Below are positions 1 through 5,908 of a DNA stretch of 12,220 bases, piece after piece (within the stretch, counting starts at the first letter, position 1; every line of letters starts with the position of its first letter). The translations under genes were made by a program, and so were the position numbers. A model generated the notes under the pieces. It was not told the origin of the DNA and searched no databases. It saw only the letters and a list, made by a program, of their open reading frames with translations. Where the stretch lies: NCBI GenBank assembly GCA_017444045.1, contig JAFSXO010000217.1:1-12220 (forward strand), in the 5' to 3' direction. This stretch comes from a bacterium (GTDB taxonomy: Bacteria > Vulcanimicrobiota > Xenobia > Xenobiales > Xenobiaceae).

Positions 1-1
1 C

Positions 2-790
2 ACGGCACCCAACGCCGCACCGCCAGCGCAGCCACAAGCACAGACGGCCCAGAAGCCAGATGCAGCGCCAGCGGCAGCAACTCAGCCCACGGCCACCGCA
101 ACACCCAACGCCGCACCGCCAGCGCAGCCACCAGCACAAACGGTGCAGAAACCCGCGGCAGACAAGCCACAAGCCCTAGCTCCGCCGGTGCCAAAGCCCA
201 ACCCCGCGGCCGGCACGCCTTACCGCGGCATGCTGCCCTTCCCCGGTATTACGCCTCCGGCTCTGACCGAGTTCGTTACAGCGGTAATGTCCACCGATGC
301 AGGTGACATCACCATTGAAATTTATCCCCAGGCTGCTCCCAACGCGGCCAAACGCTTTGTGGATCTGGTAAAATCGGGCTTTTACGATGCCACACCTGTT
401 TACAGAGTGGTGCGCATTCCGAAGCCGTTTATCGCTCAGTTTGGCATAAACTGGCGTCCTGAGCAGAAGATATGGAAAGACCGCCTCTTCAGCGATGATG
501 CCAGCCTATTCCAGCTTCTCCCCGGGACTCTGGCCTTTGCCAAAGCCGGCCCAAACATCAACAGCACCCAGGTTTTTATAAACTACGCCGACAACAATTT
601 CCTGCGCTCTCAGGGGTTCACCGCCTTTGGACGCATAATTGACGGGCTCGACATCGCTATGCGCTTCCGTCCCGTAGGCAACCCCAGTATGGGCCTTTCC
701 CAGGAACGCCTTTGGAACGACGGCGAGGCTTATCTCAATATGCAGCCGGTTCAGCCCAACATGATCCAAAGCATCAGACTGGCGGAATGA
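2..790 (+). CDS. Cyclophilin-type peptidyl-prolyl cis-trans isomerase, 5'-partial
   Basis: The reading frame is open from base 2 to a TGA at 788-790, so the true start lies left of the window; the GTG at 143 is probably internal. The first roughly 85 visible residues form a low-complexity Ala/Pro/Gln/Thr linker. A cyclophilin fold of about 170 residues follows, beginning near 'AVMSTDAGDITIEIYP'. Seen family motifs are YRVV (Arg at the position of the catalytic Arg of CypA), FIAQFG (active-site Gln), GTLAFAKAGPNINSTQVFI and FGRIIDG. The His common in 'HTVFGR' is replaced (GFTAFGR). Cyclophilins catalyse proline cis-trans isomerisation in protein folding. The long Pro/Ala linker suggests an exported or membrane-anchored form with the catalytic domain at the C-terminus, but the N-terminus is not visible. 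The family call is firm; localisation is inference. Confidence 0.9.
   Translation, partial: TAPNAAPPAQPQAQTAQKPDAAPAAATQPTATATPNAAPPAQPPAQTVQKPAADKPQALAPPVPKPNPAAGTPYRGMLPFPGITPPALTEFVTAVMSTDAGDITIEIYPQAAPNAAKRFVDLVKSGFYDATPVYRVVRIPKPFIAQFGINWRPEQKIWKDRLFSDDASLFQLLPGTLAFAKAGPNINSTQVFINYADNNFLRSQGFTAFGRIIDGLDIAMRFRPVGNPSMGLSQERLWNDGEAYLNMQPVQPNMIQSIRLAE
6..150 (+). repeat. Tandem 96-nt (32-codon) repeat in the cyclophilin linker
   Basis: Bases 6-35 recur without change at 102-131, exactly 96 nt later. The match continues with few substitutions to about 55 and 151 (AQPQAQTAQKP versus AQPPAQTVQKP). The period is a whole number of codons, so copy number can change without a frameshift. The encoded stretch is Ala/Pro/Gln-rich and probably a flexible spacer. 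The first visible unit is cut by the window edge, so more copies may lie to the left. Confidence 0.85.
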
Positions 791-833
791 TCGGCAAACT
801 GAAATCGATTCATTAAAAGCATTAATACAGGCA

Positions 834-851
834 GGCTAAATCAGCCCTTTT
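834..851 (+). terminator. Weak hairpin plus short T-run after the cyclophilin gene
   Basis: GGCT (834-837) can pair with AGCC (843-846) across a five-base loop, followed by CTTTT. The stem is only 4 bp and the T-run only four bases, so termination here is uncertain. It is the only terminator-like structure between the cyclophilin and the TPR gene. Confidence 0.25.
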
Positions 852-947
852 CCGAACGGAATATAGAATAATGTTAAATTCAGCGGAATACGCTGAACCT
901 AGTGATAGCATATTTGCTGCGGCATAAGCACGGAAAGGCAAACGATT
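850..947 (+). promoter_or_regulatory. Leader of the TPR gene: two small hairpins and a Shine-Dalgarno site
   Basis: TTCCG (850-854) pairs with CGGAA (857-861), and TTCAGCG (879-885) pairs with CGCTGAA (891-897) across GAATA. A purine-rich GGAAAGG at 932-938 sits 9 nt before the ATG at 948 and fixes that start. The stretch 862-878 is AT-rich and could hold a -10 box, but I see no convincing -35/-10 pair. AGCATATTTGC near 907-917 also occurs at the end of the dispersed repeat at 2759-2850, perhaps by chance. Confidence 0.35.
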
Positions 948-2639
948 ATGAAATTCTATAATTATCTCCTAATTGCGGGTTTGCTGTGCTCCATGAGCCA
1001 GCCAGTGTTAGCTGATGATAACCTATACAATCGCGCCCTCGAAGCTTATCAGAAAAGGGATTACAAGCTGGCCAATCAGCTGATCGATCAGTTTATCGAA
1101 GCCAACCCCGACAATCCCTATGGGCACGAGGCCAAAGCCATGATTTTGGCCAACATGAATTACTATGTCAAAGCCCTGGCGCAGCTTAAGCAGGTGCTGG
1201 AGCTAAGCCCGAAAAACCACCGTGCCGCCGAATCCTACGGCGCCCTGCTGCAGAGAGCCATCAACTACCTCACGAAAAACGGCAAATACGACGAAGCTGT
1301 TGAGTTAGCCCAGCAGAGCCAGGGTGCGATCCCCGAATACGCCGCCACCAGCAAAGGCCAGGCCGCTGCCAATTACGCCTGCGGCATCGCCTACTTCGAG
1401 CGCTGGTGCAAAAACGACGATCCCGAGGATTACCGCACCTACATGAGCCACATGCAGAAGGTCTGCGAATTAGACCCGGTATCGCCCACCGGCGAGATCA
1501 TGACCGGCATAGCCTCCTACGACAACGGCGATTATAAAAGCGCGCTCAACCACTTCCAGGTGGCCAAAACCCTTCGCTCCACCAATCCTACAGCCGCTAT
1601 GTGGACGGGATTGGCTTATGCGGCTCTGGGCAGCTATGATATGGCTCTGGCCGAGCTTAGAACAGCCAGGAAGACCTTCAGCAACAATCCCAACATCATC
1701 GCCTCCATCGCCGATGTGCTTCTGGCTCAGGGCGACTACGAGGGCGCCAAAATAGAATACATGACGGCCCGCAGCCTCAAGCCCAATAGCAGCGATATGT
1801 ATTACGCCCTTTCCGACCTATTCATCATGACGGGCACCGCTCAGGAAGGCGTAGATATTCTAAAGTCGGAGATTAGCGAGAGCCCCAGTTTCCAAAGCTA
1901 CTTCCATTTAGCGCTATTGCTGCATCAGATGGGCGATTACACGGGAGCTGCTGCCGCCTGCAAACAGGGACTTTCCGTGGCCGCAACGCCTTGGGAGCGC
2001 TTACAGCTTAACACAGAGCTAGCCCTCATAGCCTTTGACCAGGATCCCACCCAAACACAGGTGCGCCTGTCCAATGCCGATGCCAACGCTTTGGCGGCCT
2101 CACAGCATCCGTCTTATTGGGTGTACATGAGCTACGCCGATCCTCAGGAGCCTCAGCGCGAGCTCAACGCCCGCAAGGTTCTGCGCGAGGTAGGCCCCAA
2201 CAATCGCTGGCTGCACGCCCAGGCCTGCAAATCGCTGGCCTTCAACAAGCGTGATGCCAAACAGCCTATATGGGCGCTGGAAATGCTGCATCAGGCCTGG
2301 CTGCGCACCCCGCAGGGCTCCAGGGCTTTAGAGTCCATCCAGAAGGAATTCCCCGCGCTCAAGGACGAGGCTGTGCAGTACCTGCAGAAGGAGATACAGA
2401 GAACCTCCAAGAGCAAGGATGCCAACAGCGTAGCCAGACTGGCACAGCTTGAGGCCCAGATGAACGCCATACAAAGCGCCTCTCTGGGCAATCCCGGCAG
2501 CCGCCTGCTACCCATGATGACGCCTCCGGAGACGGCATCGATGCTCATTCCGCCCGACACGGACCCGTCCCTGGCCAACCTGTGCAACGCATACAGCGAG
2601 CCGATCAGATGGATGAAGTTTAAGGACAAAGAGCAATAG
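948..2639 (+). CDS. Secreted tetratricopeptide-repeat (TPR) protein
   Basis: This is a 563-residue protein. Residues 1-22 look like a Sec signal peptide (short basic start, hydrophobic LLIAGLLC core, cleavage near VLA|DD). Cys14 is not in a proper lipobox, so a lipoprotein is unlikely. TPR-like helix pairs fill about residues 25-350: 'YNRALEAYQKRDYKLANQLIDQ', units near 60-95, 145-210, 'AAMWTGLAYAALGSYDMALAEL' (217-237) and 'ASIADVLLAQGDYEGAKIEY' (252-271), then 'HLALLLHQMGDYTGAAAACKQG'. Residues 350-480 look like degenerate helical repeats, followed by a charged helical stretch and a Pro/Met-rich tail (about 520-545). TPRs are protein-protein interaction scaffolds, so an assembly or envelope-complex role outside the cytoplasm is inferred; no partner can be named. 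It has its own leader and is followed by a strong hairpin, which suggests a single-gene unit. Confidence 0.88.
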   Translation: MKFYNYLLIAGLLCSMSQPVLADDNLYNRALEAYQKRDYKLANQLIDQFIEANPDNPYGHEAKAMILANMNYYVKALAQLKQVLELSPKNHRAAESYGALLQRAINYLTKNGKYDEAVELAQQSQGAIPEYAATSKGQAAANYACGIAYFERWCKNDDPEDYRTYMSHMQKVCELDPVSPTGEIMTGIASYDNGDYKSALNHFQVAKTLRSTNPTAAMWTGLAYAALGSYDMALAELRTARKTFSNNPNIIASIADVLLAQGDYEGAKIEYMTARSLKPNSSDMYYALSDLFIMTGTAQEGVDILKSEISESPSFQSYFHLALLLHQMGDYTGAAAACKQGLSVAATPWERLQLNTELALIAFDQDPTQTQVRLSNADANALAASQHPSYWVYMSYADPQEPQRELNARKVLREVGPNNRWLHAQACKSLAFNKRDAKQPIWALEMLHQAWLRTPQGSRALESIQKEFPALKDEAVQYLQKEIQRTSKSKDANSVARLAQLEAQMNAIQSASLGNPGSRLLPMMTPPETASMLIPPDTDPSLANLCNAYSEPIRWMKFKDKEQ

Positions 2640-2652
2640 ACGATACCAGCTA

Positions 2653-2690
2653 ATTAAGGGGAACGCAAAACAGTTCGCGTTCCCCTTAAT
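2653..2690 (+). terminator. 14-bp perfect hairpin after the TPR gene
   Basis: ATTAAGGGGAACGC (2653-2666) is exactly complementary to GCGTTCCCCTTAAT (2677-2690), with a 10-nt loop, starting 13 nt after the TPR stop codon. The stem is long and GC-rich in the middle, as in intrinsic terminators. The downstream strand (GGTTATTGTG) has no real T-run, so termination may be incomplete, or the hairpin may protect the 3' end of the mRNA. Confidence 0.65.
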
Positions 2691-2758
2691 GGTTATTGTG
2701 CTGCCTTCCATGAACGCCATCTCTGGTGCCTGCGTTTTTCAGCATTTCTGTAGGCAGA

Positions 2759-2850
2759 TTTTAGCGCGTAACTAGTTCCGCGCAAGGCACATCTGAGCGC
2801 AGCGAACCAGTGCCAGCGCGGAAGCTAGTGCAGCGCAAATATGCTCACGA
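2759..2850 (+). repeat. Dispersed hairpin element, copy A
   Basis: This 92-bp stretch between the TPR and GT4 genes matches the minus strand of 5908-5822 at about 74 of 87 aligned bases, with one 5-nt gap in the loop (hand alignment). It folds on itself: 2771-2783 pairs with 2816-2829 (13 bp, one bulged G at 2824), continued by GGCAC (2786-2790) with GTGCC (2810-2814). The loop is 19 nt. An outer GCGC/GCGC pairing (2764-2767 with 2833-2836) is possible. There is no open frame and no T-run. Candidates are a REP- or MITE-like repeat or a structured RNA. It is read in the sense direction by any transcript passing from the TPR gene into the GT4 gene. Confidence 0.8.
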
Positions 2851-2869
2851 TTCCTTATCATTCAAGGAA
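2851..2869 (+). promoter_or_regulatory. Short hairpin upstream of the GT4 gene
   Basis: TTCCTT (2851-2856) pairs with AAGGAA (2864-2869) across a 7-nt loop, directly after repeat copy A and 27 nt before the GT4 ATG. The Shine-Dalgarno candidate GGGAG (2881-2885) lies outside it. No clear promoter hexamers are visible nearby. A role in the leader is possible but unproven. Confidence 0.3.
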
Positions 2870-2896
2870 CTTACAAATTAGGGAGCGCAAATCTAA

Positions 2897-4060
2897 ATGG
2901 ACGGACACGAGAAATACACAACGCTGCACATAACAACCGTCGATCTCACCGCCTGGTGCTTCCTGCGCTCCTGGTTTCGCTGCCTGCGCCAAAACGGCTA
3001 TAAAGTCACCCTAGCCTGCACTGTCAGCAAGTTTCGCGACGACCTGGAAGCCAGCGGCGCCGAAGTCATCGATATTCCCATAGCCAGACGCATCTCTCCT
3101 CTGCAGGATCTCATTTCGCTGTTTAAACTAATCGGCCTCATCCGCCGCCTGCGCCCCCAATTGGTGCACACCCACACCTCCAAAGCCGGCTTTATCGGAC
3201 GCCTGGCTGCCAGGCTCTGCGGAGTTCCCCACATCGTGCACACCATACACGAGCTGCCCCAGAACTCCACGCATAATCCCTGGCTCATCAAATTCTATCA
3301 GCAGTTAGAACTGTTTGCTTCGAGATTTCTCTGCGACCAACTGATAACCGTATCCCAGCCCAATTACGAGCAGATCACCTCGCTGGGCATAGCCACACCA
3401 GACAGGCTGGCCTTAATTCGCGAAGGTCTGGATCATACCAAGTACGAGCCCTATCACAGCCACTGCGCCCCTGGGCAGCGCTCTGTTTCCGAGATACGCG
3501 CCGAATTTTCCGTCCCCGAGGGCGCACCCTTTATCTGCTCGGTAGGACGCCTTGAGGAAGCCAAAGGACACAGCGACTTGCTGCAGGCCTTCAGCATCGT
3601 GGCCGAAGCTATGCCGCAAGCCCGCCTGGTCATCGTTGGCGGCGGCAGACTGCAGGCCCGCCTGCAAAGCGAGCTAGAGGCGCTGGGGCTTCAGGGCAAA
3701 GCCATACTAGCCGGCTGGCGCGACGATATGCTGGATATTTTAGCGTCCTGCGATTTATACGTTCTGGCTTCGCACTATGAGGGGCTGGGTATTGCCACTA
3801 TGGAGGCTATGGCCTTAGAGCGGCCCGTGGTCTGCACCGGCGTGGGCGGGGTTATCGACGTGGTAGCCGACGGCACTACAGGACACCTAGCCCCGCCGCA
3901 CAATCCTCAAGCTTTCGCGGAAAAGATGCTGGACTTGCTGCAGAATCCCGAAAAGGCCAGCAGCTTTGCCCGCGCCGGCTATCGCCGCGTACAGGAGCAG
4001 TTTCACGATGAAACCGCCAATAAAGCTATGCTGGCCTTGTACCGAGAGATTATGCATTAA
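2897..4060 (+). CDS. GT4-family glycosyltransferase (GT-B fold)
   Basis: This 387-residue protein has the usual length of bacterial GT4 enzymes. The N-terminal Rossmann half holds 'HTHTSKAGFIGRLAA' (about 91-105) and 'HTIHELPQN' (116-123). The C-terminal nucleotide-sugar half starts near 'ICSVGRLEEAKGH' (213-225) and contains 'LVIVGGG' (244-250), 'GWRDDMLDILASCDLYVL' (273-290) and the E-x7-E motif (E295, E303) typical of retaining GT4 enzymes. It would transfer a sugar from a nucleotide donor to a lipid-linked or other glycan acceptor at the cytoplasmic membrane face; donor and acceptor are not predictable. The ATG is supported by GGGAG 11 nt upstream. Its last 11 nt overlap the 3' end of the convergent endonuclease III gene. 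The HTHTSKAG motif is common in polysaccharide-locus enzymes, so an envelope or capsule role is inferred. Confidence 0.9.
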   Translation: MDGHEKYTTLHITTVDLTAWCFLRSWFRCLRQNGYKVTLACTVSKFRDDLEASGAEVIDIPIARRISPLQDLISLFKLIGLIRRLRPQLVHTHTSKAGFIGRLAARLCGVPHIVHTIHELPQNSTHNPWLIKFYQQLELFASRFLCDQLITVSQPNYEQITSLGIATPDRLALIREGLDHTKYEPYHSHCAPGQRSVSEIRAEFSVPEGAPFICSVGRLEEAKGHSDLLQAFSIVAEAMPQARLVIVGGGRLQARLQSELEALGLQGKAILAGWRDDMLDILASCDLYVLASHYEGLGIATMEAMALERPVVCTGVGGVIDVVADGTTGHLAPPHNPQAFAEKMLDLLQNPEKASSFARAGYRRVQEQFHDETANKAMLALYREIMH

Positions 4061-4703
4061 TTAATAAACTGCAAATGGGGCATTCAGCAGGCGCATGATT
4101 GCGGGCGGGGCAGTATTCGCGCCCGAAATAGATCAGCTGCAGATGGCGCCGGTACCATTCCTCGGGCGGGAACAGCTCTTTTAGATCAGCTTCGATTTTG
4201 CTCACATCAGAGCTGGCGCTAAGCTTCCAGCGCTGGGCCAAGCGCTTAATATGCGTATCTACGGGAAAGGCGGGAATCCCGAAGGCCAGAGCCATAACCA
4301 CCGAAGCCGTCTTATGTCCCACGCCTGGCAAGCTCTCCAGCCCCTCGAAGGTCTGCGGCACCTCGCCGCCAAAGTCCTCGCAGAGCTTGCGGCTTAAGGC
4401 CGCGATATTGCGCGACTTCGTGGGGGCCAGCCCCAAGCTGGCGATAATGGGCATGATCGCTTCCTGCCCCAGCTCGGCCATCTGCTGCGGAGTGCTCGCC
4501 CTGGTAAAAAGAATGGGCGTAACCGCGTTGACCTTTTTATCGGTGCACTGCGCCGACAGCAGAGTGGCCACCAGCAGCGTAAAGGGATTTATGAAATCCA
4601 GGGTAGGCTTCACCTGTGGGTAAATTTCATCCAAAACCTTAGCCACCGTTATGGCGCGCTGGCGGCGTTCGGCGAGTTCACAGGAAGGCTGATCATTCAA
4701 CAT
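4050..4703 (-). CDS. nth: Endonuclease III (DNA glycosylase/AP lyase)
   Basis: This is a 217-residue protein when started at the ATG at 4703-4701. The frame extends upstream to 4871, but the extra residues lie inside the protease gene and look non-native, and AGGA sits 6 nt before 4703. Endonuclease III removes oxidised pyrimidines and cleaves at the abasic site in base excision repair. Seen motifs are the helix-hairpin-helix 'LPGVGHKTASVV' with catalytic Lys131, and 'FPVDTHIKR' with catalytic Asp149, 18 residues apart as in the E. coli enzyme. The C-terminal iron-sulfur region is unusual: C198-x9-C208-x2-C211-x5-Ala217 end, instead of C-x6-C-x2-C-x5-C, so the fourth Cys is missing. The start overlaps the protease stop by 11 nt, suggesting translational coupling. 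Confidence 0.92.
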   Translation of the reverse strand: MLNDQPSCELAERRQRAITVAKVLDEIYPQVKPTLDFINPFTLLVATLLSAQCTDKKVNAVTPILFTRASTPQQMAELGQEAIMPIIASLGLAPTKSRNIAALSRKLCEDFGGEVPQTFEGLESLPGVGHKTASVVMALAFGIPAFPVDTHIKRLAQRWKLSASSDVSKIEADLKELFPPEEWYRRHLQLIYFGREYCPARNHAPAECPICSLLINA

Positions 4704-5655
4704 CGATAATCCTGGCTCTCGGCTCGTCGTCATTCCTATTTTCGGCTTTATGGGCGGCGGTAATATTCTCATAAAGGGCTTCAGCATCGGCACCGGCTCC
4801 GCGCTTCGGCTGGGCAGCGGCACCTGACATGCGCACCAAACGCCAGCCCATGGCACCGGGCACCAAAACAATGCGCTCGCCGTTGGGAGTGATTACGCCC
4901 TGGCGCCAGTCCACGGGCTTTCCGCCAAACTGAGCCGCCATCTGCCGCATCATTTCCCGCTGGCGTATCATATTCAGCTCGTCAGAGCCGCCCTTCCACA
5001 CGAAGAAAGCGATGAGCATGAGCATCATACTGCCGCGTCCGAGCAAGGCGTAAACGAAGAAGCCGACGGCGACGACCCTGGCAACCTTAACCGCGATCTC
5101 GCTGGCCCGCAGGTAATCGTATTTAAATCCCAGCAGGGCGCGCAGCACCCGTCCGCCGTCCATAGGGAAGGCCGGAATTAGGTTAAAGGCGAGCAGGCCC
5201 ATATTAAGCACCACCATCCAATGAAGCAGCATGTCGATCAGACCCGCCTCCCAGTGGCCCCAGTCAAAGCTGAACAAAATGCCGCTGTGCAGATAGCGCA
5301 GTCCCGCGAACAGAGCCGCCAGCACCAAATTAACCGCCGGCCCCGAAAGCGCGACTATCAGTTCCTCTTTGGGCTTTTCTGGCATGCGCTCCAGGCTGGC
5401 CACGCCGCCGATGGGCAAAAGCATAATGTTGCGCGTAGCAATACCGAAATGCCGCGCCGCCATGGAATGGCCCAGCTCGTGCATGACCACAATTGAAAAG
5501 GTGATCAGCACCAGTCCTACCGAGAACAGGGCAAACATCATGCTGTCGGTCTTTAATAAGCCGCTCAGCAAAAAATAGCCCAGCAGCAAAAAGAAAGTGA
5601 CGTGAACGTATACATCTATACCCAAAAGCTTTCCGCATCTATATGACCAACGCAT
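4693..5655 (-). CDS. Site-2 protease family (M50) intramembrane zinc metalloprotease
   Basis: This is a 320-residue protein from the ATG at 5655-5653, chosen because GAGGTG lies just upstream; a TTG at 5667 is also in frame but lacks such a site. 'HELGH' (H59, E60, H63) supplies two zinc ligands and the catalytic Glu, and 'NLIPAFPMDGGR' (158-169) the third ligand, Asp166. Hydrophobic segments lie near 18-35, 40-58, 98-120, 140-162, 188-207 and 209-220. There is no PDZ or CBS domain; a soluble tail (about 222-320) is Ala/Gly- and charge-rich. The family cuts transmembrane segments, often of anti-sigma factors or other regulators; no substrate gene is visible here. It lies downstream of the helicase gene and overlaps nth. 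Confidence 0.9.
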   Translation of the reverse strand: MRWSYRCGKLLGIDVYVHVTFFLLLGYFLLSGLLKTDSMMFALFSVGLVLITFSIVVMHELGHSMAARHFGIATRNIMLLPIGGVASLERMPEKPKEELIVALSGPAVNLVLAALFAGLRYLHSGILFSFDWGHWEAGLIDMLLHWMVVLNMGLLAFNLIPAFPMDGGRVLRALLGFKYDYLRASEIAVKVARVVAVGFFVYALLGRGSMMLMLIAFFVWKGGSDELNMIRQREMMRQMAAQFGGKPVDWRQGVITPNGERIVLVPGAMGWRLVRMSGAAAQPKRGAGADAEALYENITAAHKAENRNDDEPRARIIDVE

Positions 5656-5659
5656 AACG

Positions 5660-5665
5660 CACCTC
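5660..5665 (-). promoter_or_regulatory. Shine-Dalgarno site deciding the site-2 protease start
   Basis: The minus strand reads GAGGTG, then CGTT, then the ATG at 5655. This supports the ATG over the in-frame TTG at 5667, whose codon overlaps this region and has no comparable site. Confidence 0.65.
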
Positions 5666-5690
5666 AAGTCTTCGTTGCTAACTAATTATT

Positions 5691-5708
5691 TAATCAAAAT
5701 TGATTATA
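5691..5708 (-). promoter_or_regulatory. Candidate promoter (-10) and operator-like dyad for the protease gene
   Basis: On the minus strand a perfect TATAAT occupies 5708-5703, about 47 nt before the protease ATG. It overlaps the inverted repeat TAATCAA-AA-TTGATTA (5691-5706), which would cover the -10 and start site, as an operator would. The -35 region is poor (CATATG-like at 17-nt spacing). This is a sequence-only prediction. Confidence 0.45.
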
Positions 5709-5771
5709 CGTCGATTGCTTTACGACATATGAAAACACATACCTGCATAAGCAAACTTCAGTACATCAGCA

Positions 5772-5819
5772 GATTAACCTTAACGACAATGCCACATAGT
5801 CAATGTCGTTTAGTTAATG
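5772..5819 (-). repeat. Long imperfect AT-rich inverted repeat between helicase and protease genes
   Basis: ATTAAC...AACGACAATG (about 5772-5791) is nearly complementary to CAATGTCGTT...GTTAAT (about 5801-5819), with a 9-nt loop, one internal mismatch and a small asymmetry. The inner AACGACA/TGTCGTT part is a perfect 7-bp stem. It may act as a terminator or processing structure between the helicase and protease genes, but no T-run follows on either strand. Confidence 0.5.
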
Positions 5820-5821
5820 TT

Positions 5822-5908
5822 TCGCGAATATATTCGCGCTACACCAGCTTCCACGCTGGCACTGCTTCACTCAGCTGTGCCTTTCGCGGAACTGGTTACG
5901 CTCTAAAA
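5822..5908 (-). repeat. Dispersed hairpin element, copy B
   Basis: On the minus strand this 87-bp stretch is about 85% identical to 2759-2850 by hand alignment, beginning with the same TTTTAG and lacking 5 nt of the loop. The same hairpin forms: the minus-strand ACCAGTTCCGCG arm (5896-5885) with CGTGGAAGCTGGT (5855-5843), then GGCAC with GTGCC. Its far end is the 16-bp perfect palindrome CGCGAATATATTCGCG (5823-5838). Its near edge overlaps the helicase gene by six bases and contains its TAG stop (5905-5903). As with copy A, it lies between two co-directional genes in the same orientation relative to transcription. Confidence 0.8.

Noticed and set aside
948..1013. Lipoprotein signal in the TPR protein (Cys14)
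   Set aside because: The residue before Cys14 is Leu, which does not fit a lipobox, while VLA|DD is a normal signal peptidase I site.
2701..2757. CTGCCT/AGGCAG inverted pair flanking 57 bp, as a possible mini-transposon
   Set aside because: The arms are only 6 bp, there are no target-site repeats, and it does not recur near repeat copy B.
2759..2850. Integron attC-like recombination site
   Set aside because: The hairpin shape is suggestive, but I do not find properly placed GTTRRRY and RYYYAAC core sites, and there is no integrase or cassette structure.
4704..4871. N-terminal extension of endonuclease III
   Set aside because: The added residues come from another frame of the protease tail, look non-native, and the ATG at 4703 has AGGA in place and gives the usual family length.
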